Shown here: one piece after another, positions 13,330-25,149 of the stretch | How positions within the stretch are numbered: position 1 is the stretch's first letter | Layout of the letters: every line of letters begins with the position of its first letter | Origin: Asterella californica | Lineage: Eukaryota; Streptophyta; Marchantiopsida; Marchantiales; Aytoniaceae | Reading direction: 5' to 3' | Length of the DNA stretch: 64,000 nucleotides | Assembly (NCBI GenBank): GCA_036924285.1 | Contig: JAYKYS010000007.1 | Coordinates: 15,562,001-15,626,000, forward strand | Notes under the pieces: model-generated | The model's input: only the letters and a program-made list of their open reading frames with translations | What the model was told of the DNA's origin: nothing | Database searches by the model: none | Made by a program: the position numbers and the translations under genes

Positions 13330-15024
13330 ATGCAGCAGAATGATACACGAGAAGAACTGAGCTCAGAACAACCGGAAGATTCCAAGTCCGAAGCGGCGCA
13401 TGGTGAAGGAAATGGACGAGAGGAGGCAAGAGCCGGATCAACAGCAGCATCATCATCAGAGCGACAGCACCAGCACCAACTAGTAGCTGCAGCAGCGGCA
13501 GGCGTAGGAGGAACTCGTCGAGGACGGGGGAAGGGAAAAGGAGGTCCACAAAATGGGCTGTTTCAATATAGAGGGGTGCGTCAAAGGAGCTGGGGAAGAT
13601 GGGTTGCGGAGATTCGTGAACCCCGAAGAAGAGCAAGGATATGGCTGGGAACGTTCGCTACTGCTGTGGATGCAGCTCACGCATACGACTGCGCCGCATG
13701 GCGCCTCTATGGACCTCGCGCTCGTCTAAATCTAGCATATCCTCTTGCAACGCAGCCATCTGATTCACCACCCCTAGAATCTTGCATTCAAACCCCGCAA
13801 GCCTCTTCACCTCCGAATTCATGCACCAGCTCCCTGAAGCCTCTCTTGCCCGTCATTGCTCCTCGACCAAATCTCACACATGTAGAATCCCAGTGCCAAC
13901 CTCCTTCACAAGCCTTGGATTTCAGACACGTCGAAGGCTTGACTCCAGCTGATATACTATCGCCTGCGAATGTTCGGGATCAAAGATATGGATGGCAAAT
14001 CCAACTGAGGAGTATAGCCAGTTCCTCCTCAAGTGGAGAAAATTTGCCGGATGACAAAAGTAAAGTAAGGGTTTTGATGGGAATAGGATCTCCAAATCTG
14101 AACTTTAAAGGTCGAGATCCCTTTCAGAGTTTGAATTCGCGAGAAAGCAGCGGGCTGTTATATGACTGCTCTAGAGGTGTACCTGATTGTTGCAGCACTA
14201 TCATTCGGGAAGAGAATAATCAAATCCACGCCCGAAAGACGGAAGTTCCAGGACCTACAGAAAGTGTTACAAGTAGTTTCGCGTCACAAATGTTGAGGAC
14301 GAATTCGACTGGCGTATCTGGTCCTTGCTCGCTTATCGAGAGAGCCGAAGCTGCCATGCACATACAAGATCTGCATCAGGAAGCACTGCACTCGCAAACA
14401 CTACATCTCGAAGCAATCCAATCACGTGAGCTGCAACGAAATTCCACCAATGTGCCAGCTGGATCTGTGGAATTTCAACCGATAAAGGCCGAGCTCGAGC
14501 CTGATCAGCGAGAGATCAATTATCCTCTTGAGCCCCAAGCCCCGATGGACAGCGTTACATCTCTCGTCTGCTCGGGCGATCAGTTTCAGTGGCTGGCAAC
14601 GATCCAACATACTGGTAATCATGACGTTGATGGTTCGATCGCAGCCAAGGAGTGGTGGCACTCTATAGTAGCTAGGCAGGTTCCGAACACCTCGGGTACC
14701 GAATTCGAACCTGCGAAGGACGCGTACACCATGCCCAGCACTGGCCATGCACCGCCTACCCTTATCTGGAACTCACCAGAACACTCTCTCAGTTCGTCCC
14801 CATCCGTGACCTCGCCCTTGCCTCCAAGTACAATCATCTGGACTTCGTCGGAGCAATCTCTCACTTCGCCTCCATCCGTGACCTCCAGCTCCCATCCATT
14901 AGTAGGTGATGGTCAGTGGGATTACTTGCCTACCACCACTTCGAACACACACAGCTGTGGCCACTCAGAATCATGTCACTGCAACTACATAGATTACGAT
15001 TCAATCATGCAAATCTTGCAGTAA
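13330..15024 (+). CDS. AP2/ERF transcription factor, DREB type, ABI4-like
   Basis: Intronless gene for a 564-residue nuclear DNA-binding protein. One AP2 domain spans about residues 80-137 and has the conserved [22 protein letters not shown] and RARLNL blocks. Val at domain position 14 and Glu at 19 place it in the DREB subfamily. The basic KGKGGPQN block just before the domain (residues 68-75) and the RSWG/REPR.R pattern resemble ABI4 and DREB2 proteins, ABI4 most. Family members bind CE1/DRE-type GC-rich elements in abscisic acid, sugar or dehydration responses; the role here is inferred. The remainder is low complexity: QHQHQ and Ala runs near 45-58, a His/Leu/Glu/Gln stretch at about 349-367, and a Ser/Pro-rich tandem repeat near 478-519. 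The tail is Cys/His- then Asp/Tyr-rich, ending [11 protein letters not shown] chose the ATG at 13330 because the frame upstream has no ATG. It is longer than typical ABI4 proteins. Confidence 0.88.
   Translation: MQQNDTREELSSEQPEDSKSEAAHGEGNGREEARAGSTAASSSERQHQHQLVAAAAAGVGGTRRGRGKGKGGPQNGLFQYRGVRQRSWGRWVAEIREPRRRARIWLGTFATAVDAAHAYDCAAWRLYGPRARLNLAYPLATQPSDSPPLESCIQTPQASSPPNSCTSSLKPLLPVIAPRPNLTHVESQCQPPSQALDFRHVEGLTPADILSPANVRDQRYGWQIQLRSIASSSSSGENLPDDKSKVRVLMGIGSPNLNFKGRDPFQSLNSRESSGLLYDCSRGVPDCCSTIIREENNQIHARKTEVPGPTESVTSSFASQMLRTNSTGVSGPCSLIERAEAAMHIQDLHQEALHSQTLHLEAIQSRELQRNSTNVPAGSVEFQPIKAELEPDQREINYPLEPQAPMDSVTSLVCSGDQFQWLATIQHTGNHDVDGSIAAKEWWHSIVARQVPNTSGTEFEPAKDAYTMPSTGHAPPTLIWNSPEHSLSSSPSVTSPLPPSTIIWTSSEQSLTSPPSVTSSSHPLVGDGQWDYLPTTTSNTHSCGHSESCHCNYIDYDSIMQILQ
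14761..14906 (+). repeat. in-gene tandem repeat, 24-codon period
   Basis: Two copies of a block containing IW.S.E.SL.S.PSVTS lie 72 bases apart inside the AP2 gene. The period is an exact multiple of three, so the frame is kept. Codons differ between copies, which indicates an old duplication. It sits in the Ser/Pro-rich C-terminal part, outside the DNA-binding domain. Confidence 0.85.
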
Positions 15025-18000
15025 TTTATGGTGATTGTTGTTTGCTTTTTGCTGGACGACACACGATAGATTGACAGACGTAGGCCTCAATATGCTTGTT
15101 GGAAGTGGAAACCGTGAAGCTGCTGCGGACGTGCTATAGTGCAAGTTCAAAGAGACATAGTAGCGTCGCAGCGCATTAAACTGACCGGCTGCTGTATCAG
15201 AATCGCTGAGCCCTAACCTCCTCCATAACGACGACGACCACCTTTACTTTCGAGTGTTGTCAGTGATCATTGTAAATCAATCTAAAGCAATCAAGTCTAA
15301 CAGTACTCGTGGCCCGGGCTTAGCTCCTAGCTAGGACTAAGACCTGATGTTCATTGGACCCTAGACCTATCTTGCTTGCGGAAGTCGCATCCTGTAAAAG
15401 GAAGGAGGAGAGATGGCAGTGATTCCCTTGAACTATATAATGTCATACGTCGGTATTTGCTCATTTACTCACTAGATCGATCAAGCACACAGGGAACTGA
15501 GTAAGAGAGCTAAGGTATCTTAGTAGTTGTAATCCAAGCTCTGAATCATACATACGCGAACGATTACGCAGTTCAGCAATTGCAAAATCGTCACTTTTGT
15601 ACAAAAGTGAAGATTCATTAATTCATCTTGTGTTGCAATTCAACTGGGCAGTGAATCTCTTTCTTACCTCGAGCTCGAGAGACTGGTCTATTCATTGTAA
15701 TAGAACCTGCTCATCATTAACAGCTCGGGTTCTCGACCCTTTGAAGTTTATGTTACGCAATCTTGCTCTGGTATTCACAGTTATCAGCTACAGCATCTTG
15801 GTCACTGAACCATCTCTGTGAGGAGAACTTGTTAACTTTGGATTTGTAGCGTGTTTCGAATGATCAATACAGACAGGATGTCGATCCCGTTCTGGCGGTA
15901 AGAGTCCTCAATGACTTCCCTGATGGTATAAGTATCAGGCAAAAACGAAAGAATTCTACCACAGGTAAACATTCTCGCGTCCTGCTCTCGGTACGCGACA
16001 GATGTTCACAAATATAAAGCGATCATTAATTACTCGAGCATTACCTGATCTCGAAATCGTTAGGGCTAGCCATGCTTGAATCACACTACGGCCTAGCAGC
16101 TAGCTAGTCTCATAAGAAACAAAGCTAGGCGCTGCGATATATTCTTAGTTGCTACCAGGTGTTTGAAAAACACTTTATTATACTCGAGACGTGCGCGTGT
16201 GAGATTAGATCTAGTCTTGAATCTTGAGCAGGAACGCCGAATTCGATGGAAGTCTTGGAGGTAAAGGCATCCGTTAGGTACTGGTGCAAGAAGCTCTCTG
16301 TGTGTCTGATGCTCAACTGGAATGTAACGGCTGTAACCAAAAAGCACGACTCCAGTTACCGAAGCCCCAGGATTTCAGGCGCTCAACGTTCGACAAATGG
16401 AAAGTGCGAACTGATACTTTCTGCCATTGCTCTCGTTTATCAAACGTGGACAGAGAAACCGACGAGCAAGGGCGCGATTTCCTGGAAGCTTTTGCTTTTG
16501 CTCCGCACACTGGTGAAGAAAGTCGGATCTAATTTGACCACACTGCATGTAGTTGGCGTCATAACAGTCCAGTGTACTGCTCGGACTGCCAGGCTTCCAT
16601 GGCCCTTCTTCGTCATGACGAACGGTTTACATGTGGGGAGCATTACCTGTTGAACTCCAGACTGACTCTTCACTCGATCAGCATTGTGTCTCCTCCTCGC
16701 TTTCGGCCTCACCTACTTCTTGTCTTGTCCTCTGTTTTAGTTCAAATGATTGATGTTTGGTGCACTTTCTCGAGACATATTCTGCGTTTATTGGCTGCAT
16801 GTCCGAGATGTCTCCTCTTCTCCCTCGTCCTCGATTCCCAGCCTTTACAGGCTTCGAGCACTGTGAGATAGTTTCCATTATTTGTCATGTGATTGCCCAG
16901 CCCCCAACAAAGCATGCGAACGAATTCAATAAGTAAAGCTTCCAAATCGAATATGCTGTGAGCAGTCAGAAGAACTGAGTATACCGTAAAAGCATCTGCA
17001 AGGTCGAACATCAAAGCTTCCAAAAGAACGAGGACGAATATGGTACAACTCCAAGCAGGTAAAGAAGCTGGTGTAATCGAACTGTGGTTCTAGTAAACTG
17101 AGAAATCTCATCCCATTTCGAGTTCCCAGTAACTGCGTGAGGCTTGCGGGCGTGAGTCCAGATGGAGAGGAGCTACCGTAGTAGACATGACTTTGCCACT
17201 CTGCCTTGGGCTAACTAACCACCAAAACCTGGGCTGGCCTGCTAACCACCATTAGACGTTCCCAAGGCTCTGAGCATGACCTTCGAGGAAAATGACCACT
17301 GGGTACCAAATGCCTCCAGTTAATATCGCAGTTAAGATCCTACTGGCGACAGTCAAGCTGCGTCATGACATACATCCTTCAGGTGGCACTTATGACAAGC
17401 CCAGAGTCCAGACTGCAGAGTGTCTTTTAGAATGTCTGTCATAGTTTGCTAAATAGACGGGCTGGTTGACGAATGATTACATCCGCGGTGGCTCTCGTTT
17501 TTGTCCGAAGGCTCCAATGCCCGAATGGTTCCTGCTTGGCGGCGCGCTGCAACCCGCGCCAATATCCTTGTACAGTTTACTGCATTTGAACTTTGAACTT
17601 TGAACCAGAGGCACGCAGTGGACTACCGGTATGTGGCGCCACAGAGATTCATCTACAAAGATTGAGGAGGAGAACTCGCCACAAATATAGAAAGAAGCAG
17701 GGAATGTCTTCCTTTGTCGCGGCTCAAAGTGGTCTAATGAAGGGAGAGTAAAAACATATTTTCACTGTATTAAATTTGCCGGTTTGGCACTATAATAAAG
17801 TTGCTGGAACTGTCCGGTAACTGACCGTAACCCACTCCCGTTTTATCTATATTTGCGACTCTTGTCGGAACCAACCTATAATGTATATACAGAAAGCACC
17901 ACAATCTATCCTTTACCACGGAAGGAGAAAAACAATCTAGTGTAAAATGGACGATAGATGGAAAGACGCGAATGAAAAAGGGATGGACTGCGGAGCAAAC

Positions 18001-18555
18001 CCAAGGAAACGGACAAGCGTAGTCCTCAAAGTCTAAATTCATCTTGTCATTGATTCCGTGGATGTACAAGGCAGTTTTGGCGTTATAAAGATCCATATTC
18101 AATCGACATTTTCTCCATGCGTCTTGCTGACCGAGAGAAAATATGTCATTTGTTCAGTAGTTTTGCTTAAGACTGCTTCGGCTTTTGGAGAAGCCTATTG
18201 ATTATGTCGCTATCAACTTTTCGGTCTTTACCTAGCTCGCTATCGCTGTGTATGCTAGTCGTACGGCTTTTGCCCACTCGCTCTCGTTGTCATCTTTTCA
18301 TCTTTGGTTGGCTTCTCGCTGCTTTGGTGCTTTTCGCTGCCGCCGCTCTTGCACCTGCTTCTGGTCCCGTTCTTGCTACTTCGGGTGTGAGCTCTAGGTC
18401 CAATCAGCGATTTGGACTTCTTGAACCATTTTCTCTCGGCTTTTGTTGCATCGTTCGCTCTTGGTGGTGAGTTTGGCTAGATCGTTTCGGCTTTGGGATC
18501 TTGACTGCAGATTATCGCTCTCGCTGTTTTGACGCTGTTTGATGTTGTTTGATGT
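15025..18555. other. intergenic DNA between the AP2 gene and the retrotransposon block
   Basis: It contains the 3' region of the AP2 gene, a perfect palindrome at 15591-15610, and three tandem TTTGAAC units at 17585-17605. Overlapping frames at 16246-16653 on both strands contain scattered Cys residues but match nothing I know. A Leu/Ser-rich frame at 18198-18470 is also unrecognised. No second host gene can be supported. Confidence 0.5.
15591..15610. repeat. perfect 20-bp palindrome
   Basis: TCACTTTTGT followed directly by ACAAAAGTGA, with no spacer. It lies about 570 bases after the AP2 stop codon. It could serve as a small cruciform or dyad site, and has no known function. Confidence 0.95.
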
Positions 18556-21324
18556 TGTCGCATTACTTGACGACTACATGTTACACTTCTACTCCGACAC
18601 TTGAGGTTAGTAGTTCTAGAAATTAGATCAATATTACTTCTAGTTCTTTATGCATATGTTTGACATCTTTGCATATGATGTTAACACTGTTATGTTAACA
18701 CTGTTATATATTTTGAGTCCTAATAGGTTGATAATATGTTATTTATCTTGTTCAAGCACTCGTATGCTTGGGCAAGTGACTTCATACTTATCTATGTTGT
18801 TCAAAGTACGTTGTCGTGCTACTTGGCAGCTACATGCTTGACTTCTACTCCGACGCTTAGGTTTAGTAGTTCTAGAAGTTAGCTCATATTACTTCTAGTC
18901 CTTTATGTATATGTTTGACACCTTTGCATACGGTGTTAATACTATTTTGAGTCCTAGTAGGATGATAGTATGCTAGTTATCTTGTTCAAGCATTTGTGCG
19001 CTTGTGCAAGTGATTTCTTACTTGTCTATGACGTTCAATGTACATAACTTAGGGTTTCCATGCTGATAGGGGTTTGAGCTCATGGGTTGTACTTACTTGT
19101 CGCCCATGCACGCTTTCTAGCTGATTTAAGTTATTTTTCGGGGCTGCGTGTCATTTTAGGTAGTTTAAGTTTTACGTTGACACTCTAGGGAGCTTGACGT
19201 GGTAGCCTATGAGTAAAACTAAGTTGCCACGTGGTTTAGGGTACTAAAGGACAACCAAGTGGAGCTATGAACTCCCATTGGTCTGTTTTTGTCTTTTGTT
19301 AAATTCTAAATTTAGAAACAGAGCTCTAGAGTGGAGTTCGAGCATTTGGTGGGGGGGATCTTCGAAATCTGAGAGCACACAGAGAGAGAGCTCGTCATAC
19401 CAAGCACTTCCAGTGAAATTTTCGATCGATTTGAGGCAATAAAGACGAAGTTATGACCAATTGAAGTTCGAATTGTGCTAGAATTGAATCACTTTTGTTG
19501 GATTTAGGGTTTTCAGTGTCACTCGCAGCAGATTTGAGGAAATTGCTTCAAAACTTCGAGGTTGTGTTCTCTGCCAGCAGGGCTACGATTTCCCAAAAAG
19601 TTTCATATCGATTGAGCGATTGAGTAATTCAGGGCGGCCGCTGAAGCTAAGGGGGTCTGAAAAGCTCTTAATCTAGAGCAGCGACTTCAGAGGAGGAGAT
19701 CTGGAGTTCTGTGTACATTCAGGAGTCCCAACTTCACAGGGATGTTCAGCATCCTGTAGACTTCAAATACTGTGAGAATATTTGAAATTGATCGAACCAA
19801 TTCTCTGTTCTAGGTTGAAATAGCCATCAGGGTACCAAAAATTGCCGTAGTTTTCTTGCTCAGAACTTTTCTATCCATATCTCCGTGTCAAAATTTGATC
19901 TCAGGCTGAAATTTCGTGTGTGAGTTCAGTAGTACCTCATTTGCATGTAGGGGAAGTTTAGAAGTCTAAACCTTCATAGTTTTCTTCTCCGTGAGTGTCA
20001 AAGTTCGCCGCCGGATCCTATTACTGCCAGCTAGATCTGAATTTCGCTTTCTGAGCATATTACTAGATCTTACACATCTGTGTGAGTGTTTATAGCCCTA
20101 TTGTGACCTGAAAGCCAACCTCTTGAGTAAACAACCACAGCCAGAAGCCCGGCGCTTTCCTAGGTAGACGGATCACACTCCGACAACGTAACTTTAGGTT
20201 TCTCAAGTGGATAGAGTTTAAGCTCATGGGTGTACTTACATGTCGCTCATGCATGCGTTCTAACTTGTTTAAGTTATCTTTCAGAGTTATCTTTACATGT
20301 CTTCGCAGAAAATTTAAAGTTTATGCTGGCACTTTAGAGGCTTGATATGTAGTCTATGTGTGAAGTTAATTTTCCACGTGGATTGAGACACAAAGGACAA
20401 GAAAGTGAACCTATGAACTCCCATTGGTTCATTTTTTCATTTTTGAAATCTTAAACTTAGAAATAGGGGTCTTAAAGGGAGTTCGAGCTTTTGGTAAGGG
20501 CATTCAAAGATCTGAGAGCATAGGGTTAGAGAGGTCGTCATGTCAATCACTGTCAGTGCAAATTTTGATCGAATTGTAGCAATAAAGAATGAGTTATGCC
20601 AAATTGAAGTTCGGATTGGACCGAAATTGTATCACAATGGTTATTTTTGATGTTTTTGGTGTCAATTGCAACTGAATAGAGATAAGCGCTTCAAACTTTC
20701 GTGGTTGCTTTCACTATCAACAGGGCTACAACAGTAGAAAAAGTTTCATGTCATTTGATTGAGTGACTAATTCAGGGCGATCGCTGAAGTAGAGGGGGTC
20801 TAAAAAACTCTCAATCTAGAGCAACAACTTCAGAGCTCAAGATCTGGAGAACGGTGTACAACCAGCAGGTCAAATTTCACATGGATATTCAGCATCTGTA
20901 GACACCAAATCTTGTATGAGCGAAAATTATCGAGTCAATTTTCTATTCTAGGTCGAAGTAGCCATCTGTGTGCTAGAAATTGCTGTAATTTTCTTACTCA
21001 AAATGTTTTTGCTCATATCTCAATGCTCAGATTTGATCTCAAGCTGAAAGTTCGTATGTGTCTTCAGTAGGGTCTCCTTTACATGTAAGAGAAGTTTTGA
21101 AGTCTAAACCATCATATGTTTCCTATTCTTGAGTGTTAAACGTCACCATCTGATCTTATTATTACTAGTTAGTCTTGATTTTTGCTTTCTGAATATATTA
21201 GAGGATCCAACAGACCTTTGTAAGTGTTTATAGTGCCACGTTATAACTTGAAGCCTATCTCTTGAGTAAACAACCACAGCCAGAAGCCCAGCGCTTTCCT
21301 AGATAGACGTATCACATTCTGACA
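18556..21324 (+). repeat. element B 5' LTR, split by a solo LTR
   Basis: The LTR runs 18556-18811 and resumes at 20190-21324, about 1,391 bases once the insertion is removed. That compares with 1,373 for the 3' LTR and 1,374 for the inserted solo LTR. It begins TGTCGCATTACTTGAC and ends TTCTGACA. Phrases such as CACTTCTACTCCGAC and CCACAGCCAGAAGC recur in all three copies at matching places. Confidence 0.9.
18812..20185 (+). mobile_element. solo LTR of family B nested in the B 5' LTR
   Basis: A 1,374-bp LTR copy, TGTCG to CGACA, is flanked by a perfect 4-bp duplication ACGT (18808-18811 and 20186-20189). Removing it with one ACGT restores the host LTR sequence (AAAGTACGTAACTTT), as seen at the equivalent place in the 3' LTR. 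No internal region remains, so it arose by insertion followed by LTR-LTR recombination. It has the same orientation as its host. Confidence 0.92.
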
Positions 21325-21333
21325 TATTTTTTT

Positions 21334-21350
21334 TGGTGAACTTGACGTGA
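21334..21350 (+). promoter_or_regulatory. candidate primer-binding site of element B
   Basis: A TGGTGAACTTGACGTG segment starts 9 bases after the 5' LTR. Plant primer sites begin TGG, pairing with the tRNA CCA end. I could not assign the rest to a particular tRNA, and the spacing is longer than the usual 0-5 bases. Confidence 0.3.
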
Positions 21351-21397
21351 AACACTTAAGGTGAGAGTTATCTTGAAGTGTTATTGGATCAGAGATC

Positions 21398-22006
21398 ATG
21401 ACCAACCAAAGATCATCAAGTGGAGGTGTTGCTGCTGCTCAGCAACCTATTCAATTTGATGCTGCTACAATGAAGATGTTTCTAAGTTTTTCACATGTTT
21501 ATGCAGCAGCAACAGAGCACAGAGAGGAAGGAGGTATTAGCAACCAAGGCGTTGCAATCAGTGTGACACAAGATGGACCAGTTCAAGGAGAGGATGCAGG
21601 TGAGGTTTCTACATCCAAATAGCCTGCCACGAGGAGTGAAAAGGTTAGACTAGAGACAACACAAGATACAACACCTACTCAAGAGGAGACTATGGAGGAT
21701 GTATCACCTACAACATCAAAGGAGAAGGAGAAAAGCAAGGAGAATGGTAAGACACATGCATACAAACTTAGTCTGACAGACTTGAAGCAAGTGTTAGAGA
21801 ATCGAATCTTGAATAGGAAAGTTAAGTTTACTTTGGGTGAGATTCTTGGGATAGCAAAGCGTGAGTTCCATGAGGTTATCATAGATATCATCAAGAAGAA
21901 ACATCAGATTTTGGATGAAGGAGCTACGCTTAGCGCTCTAGGGACCAAATTGTCAAAAGATGAGAAAGATGAGATTGCTGGTTACTGCTCTCAAGTATCA
22001 GCACGT
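21398..22006 (+). pseudogene. element B gag remnant (C-terminal part)
   Basis: One frame from the ATG at 21398 runs to 22006 with a single in-frame TAG at 21620. The block around LGIAKREFHEVIIDIIKKK (about 21840-21900) is shared with C (near 39,835-39,880) and E (near 57,680-57,740), where it lies between the gag and the protease. Gln/Ala- and Lys/Glu-rich stretches surround it. No zinc knuckle is present, so most of the gag appears lost compared with C. The frame is cut at 22006 by the family-C solo LTR and resumes exactly at 24125. Confidence 0.75.
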
Positions 22007-22521
22007 TGTCGAGGAGAGTCCTTCTCAGGAAGGGCGAGCCTTCTGGCTGTGATAGATCGCGAGATAGAAGTAGAGATTGTATATCAAGACAAGAGCCAAG
22101 CAAGAGATCGCAACGGCTGAAGTCACTCACAGACACTATGACTATAGATCACTTACTACTTAACAGATCAAGTCTCGAGTCTCAAGAGACAGATCCATCT
22201 TCAGACACAACAGATAGGAGAAACTTGAACTCACGATGCTTTATTTCTCTTCCAAACACACTCAATAGTCCTCCACATATATCAATTTACAACCTATCTC
22301 TACTCAACTCCTTACGCTGTCCACCGCAGATACCAAACGGTCAATTCCCACTCAATTAGTCTTCTCTCCAGCAGATTTCTCTCCAGAACCTACAACCGAT
22401 GAAGATTTGAAACTCCAACACCTTGTATCCCTCCCTACGACAGCTTCAGCACTGAAATTTCTCAAAAAACCTGACCTTCTCAGTCTCAGTCCTCCTCCTC
22501 CACTCAAATAATGTTCTCTTT

Positions 22522-22534
22522 CCCCCCCCCCCCC
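22522..22534. repeat. poly-C run of 13
   Basis: Thirteen consecutive C residues within the solo LTR, absent from the matching place in the two LTRs of element C. Probably polymerase slippage; it could also be a sequencing weak point. Confidence 0.9.
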
Positions 22535-23075
22535 AAATCACCTCAACTCAAGTCTAGTAGGTGAAATTCGGACCCCAAACTCTTTATCTTCTCTCTGCGT
22601 CAACCTCCCAACTGAAAACTATCAAGAATTTAATCCCGCATCAATCAAGAGTCCCTTGCAGATTATCTAAACGATCTCCTTCCATAAAACTATCTCCTGT
22701 CCAATCAGAAGTAATTCTGCCTCCAAACTGTAGATTAGGTAAAGTCTCAGTCCCCCAAACACTTGTCCGTCCCTCTGTCACGATCACCCAAATCCTCAAT
22801 TCAGTTCTCTCCGAAAAATTGATCTCCTTCAGCCTCCAAGCTTCTCCTTCCGCTTCATCTCTCAGCTCTCTGTAAAAAAAATCCTCCAAAAAAAAGTGTC
22901 CCCGATCCCAAGTCGCCGCGGGTAAATAACCTAAAAGTTAAGGCCCCCGCTTAAGTTGTCCCCCTGCTGTCCTTATAAGCGCAGTCACTTATCAGAAGTA
23001 GGGCCCTAGCTAAGCTGCCCCCCCTACTGTCCTTGTCGATGACCCCCTCTTAAACTTTAATTCTCCTCCTTCCGC

Positions 23076-23211
23076 CTCCGCTGTAATCTTCCGCTTCAAG
23101 CTTTCGTTGTAATCTTCCGCTGTAATCTTCAGCTTCCTCGGTAATCCTCCGCTTCAAGCTTCCGTTGTAATCTTCCGCTTCCGCTGTAATCTTCTGCTGC
23201 AATTTTAAGGC
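23076..23211. repeat. minisatellite with unit near GTAATCTTCCGCTTCAAGC
   Basis: About six imperfect units of 15-24 bases, each containing TGTAATCTTC(C)GCT. It is found in this solo LTR only; the LTRs of element C do not carry it, so it expanded within this copy or its source lineage. Confidence 0.8.
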
Positions 23212-24120
23212 CCTTGCTAAAGCTGTTCCCCTGCTGTCCTTATGCGTACATAATAATCAGCAAAAGTTTCCCGTGCTCTCGATGCCATCTTGATGCCACC
23301 CTGAATATACTACAAACCATCCAATGTAGGCCGAAGCCCCAACACTTATGAGGCTGCCCCACAGGGCTTACGGCCCCCCCATATGCGCACCAGGTATCTC
23401 CTATAGTATATTCAGGATGGCATGCGGAGGCTTAGGTCAGGAAGCCCACGATTAAGGGAGATACCGGTCTCCCGCCCCTAGATATGCAGGACGTGGCTGC
23501 ATATCCAACATAGACTCCCTTCCAGGAGGTCAACATGCCGAAATAGGAACCAGAGGCCATGAGGGATTGATCTTGAGACCACTTTCCACCTAGGCAGGCG
23601 CCCTATCACTGGGATGGCCTTTGGTTCCGTTCAAGAAGGTAAAAACTTTTGTACATATGTTTACATGAAGAAATTTTTCTGTAAGATCTTTACTAGCCTT
23701 TCCTACACCAACTTCTCTATACAACTCCGTTTTTAATGAACAAGGAGTCAAAACTATAGTATTTTTGAACACCTACACGCTCACGCTATCCTATTCTGAG
23801 TTCGAGTCACGAGCCAGAATCGACAGATTTCTCTCTTTCACATATTTCACAGCCTACAACTCGTGCTAACTATTACTTAAAACACTTTCTGTTAAGACTG
23901 GAAGCATGAAGTCGCTCTCCTCGTCGAGCTCTGCATTCTGATGCCTTTCGACCTCTTTCAGGATGATATTTCAGTTTAAGCTAGGGGGCAGCTTGCCAAG
24001 CATAGCCCCAGCTTAGCTCCTGCCCAGCTTGATAAGCTAGGGTGCAGCTTCCCGAACAAATGCTGGTTGAGCGTCTTCTGAATTTCCGTTTCTGCACCTT
24101 GAACGTCATGCACTACGACA

Positions 24121-24660
24121 ACGTGAGGTTTGAAGATGAGGTGGAAGCATCGCAGAAGAGTCATTTTTCTCATAACCATTCGGCAAGAGCAACCACATAG
24201 ACCTTAGTGAAACTGGGAGATCTAGAGGAACTTGTGGTGGCATTGATTGATCACGGCTCAGAGATTAATCTAATGTCTAAGAAGTAGTACAAGCGTGGGA
24301 GGTGGCCCATAGACATCAACCATGGATGACTTATCCGTGTTGTCAACAACCAGAGGGGAGAACTCTATAGTGCTTATCCCAACATTAAAGTAATTGTCGG
24401 CGACATCAGTGATGTGTCAACGTATCATTCTAGGATAGTCTTATATTACTACTGTTAGAATGGAGACACGAGTTATGGATGATGGTTCAGCTATGCTAGG
24501 ATACGTAGTAGAGATGGCAGAAGAGCCGTTCAGTTCTTTTACCATTGCTGTAGAACATGAGAGGAATAGTGATAGCTTGAGAGACCGTCCACTACCTAAG
24601 ATTACTCAGGAGTTTAGAGAGTCTAAGGATTTTGGCAGAATGTCATGAAGAGTGAGACTT
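24121..24660 (+). pseudogene. element B aspartic protease remnant
   Basis: The frame resuming after the solo LTR encodes the motif DHGSEINLM (near 24,250), the counterpart of the retropepsin active-site loop D-T/S-G. It is followed by blocks matching the proteases of C and E: INHG, VNNQRGELY and RMETRVMDDGS. Two stops interrupt it (at the YKRGRWP and NHG blocks), and a frame change follows near 24,400. The protease would have processed the Gag-Pol polyprotein. His in place of Thr or Ser in the loop is shared with C and E. Confidence 0.75.
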
Positions 24661-24733
24661 CAACGATACAATAGAGATAGAATTCTCGTCTGATCTCATA
24701 GAGCAGGAAGCTTTATCCACTAGCTTCTTAGGA

Positions 24734-25111
24734 TTGGCATCATGTGGATTCGTATGTTATAAGAAGATTGAGAATCTAAAGAGGTTTGAAAGGCAATATG
24801 TGAAGTATGTACAACAGTCTTTGTGGGATAGTGGAGAGTTAGTGAGACATGAATACATATCTGGAGTGTTTGAAGAACAATATTTGGTAGATACTATAAG
24901 GGAGTTGAAATCTATATTAGAAAACTCTATAGATGTAGATAGAGTGGTGAGAGTGAGCTCCAAGGAGCTTTATGATGTAATTGATAAGTTTATAGACCGA
25001 AAAGAGGTGTATGTGGAGACCAAGTACAAGTCAGTGACAAAGAAAGTCAAACTAATGACTTTGTCTTTACCACTCGACTACAATAAGAAGATGGAGCAAA
25101 CTGCACAATAG
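24734..25111 (+). pseudogene. element B protease-RT linker segment
   Basis: A 125-codon open frame matches the segments at 38,764-39,114 in C and 56,625-56,981 in E. The shared features are a Cys-containing start, an LKELxxL-type charged middle and a VETKYK..TKKVK block near its end. It has no known enzymatic domain; by position it links protease to reverse transcriptase. In the family it is probably part of one polyprotein. Confidence 0.65.
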
Positions 25112-25149
25112 TCGACACTCAGAGAGCCAAGAAGAATTGGGCATTAATT

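Larger units (their letters stand above)
22007..24120 (-). mobile_element. solo LTR of family C inside element B
   Basis: A 2,114-bp copy of the C LTR, plus-strand ends TGTCGAGGAGAGTCC and CACTACGACA, is flanked by the duplication ACGT (22003-22006 and 24121-24124). Removing it rejoins the B frame through the site CAGCACGTGAGG. It differs from the two LTRs of element C: it lacks their 185-bp tandem duplication and has its own Cys/Ser-codon-like minisatellite at about 23076-23211. It is therefore not a product of element C itself. Orientation (transcription to the left) is deduced from element C. Confidence 0.92.

Noticed and set aside
13259..13636. Minus-strand frames antisense to the AP2 gene
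   Set aside because: They are shadows of the AP2 coding sequence, whose domain is on the plus strand.
16246..16653. 135-codon frame and overlapping Cys-containing frames
   Set aside because: No domain recognised; Cys spacing does not fit a known zinc finger, and frames overlap on both strands.
18198..18470. Leu/Ser-rich frame that could be read as a signal or membrane protein
   Set aside because: Composition alone, with no start context, homologue or neighbour to support it.
22561..22875. Similar plus-strand frames in all three C-family LTRs (also 33,817-34,200 and 42,324-42,665)
   Set aside because: They are conserved because the LTRs are homologous, lie antisense to the element and lack consistent ATG starts.
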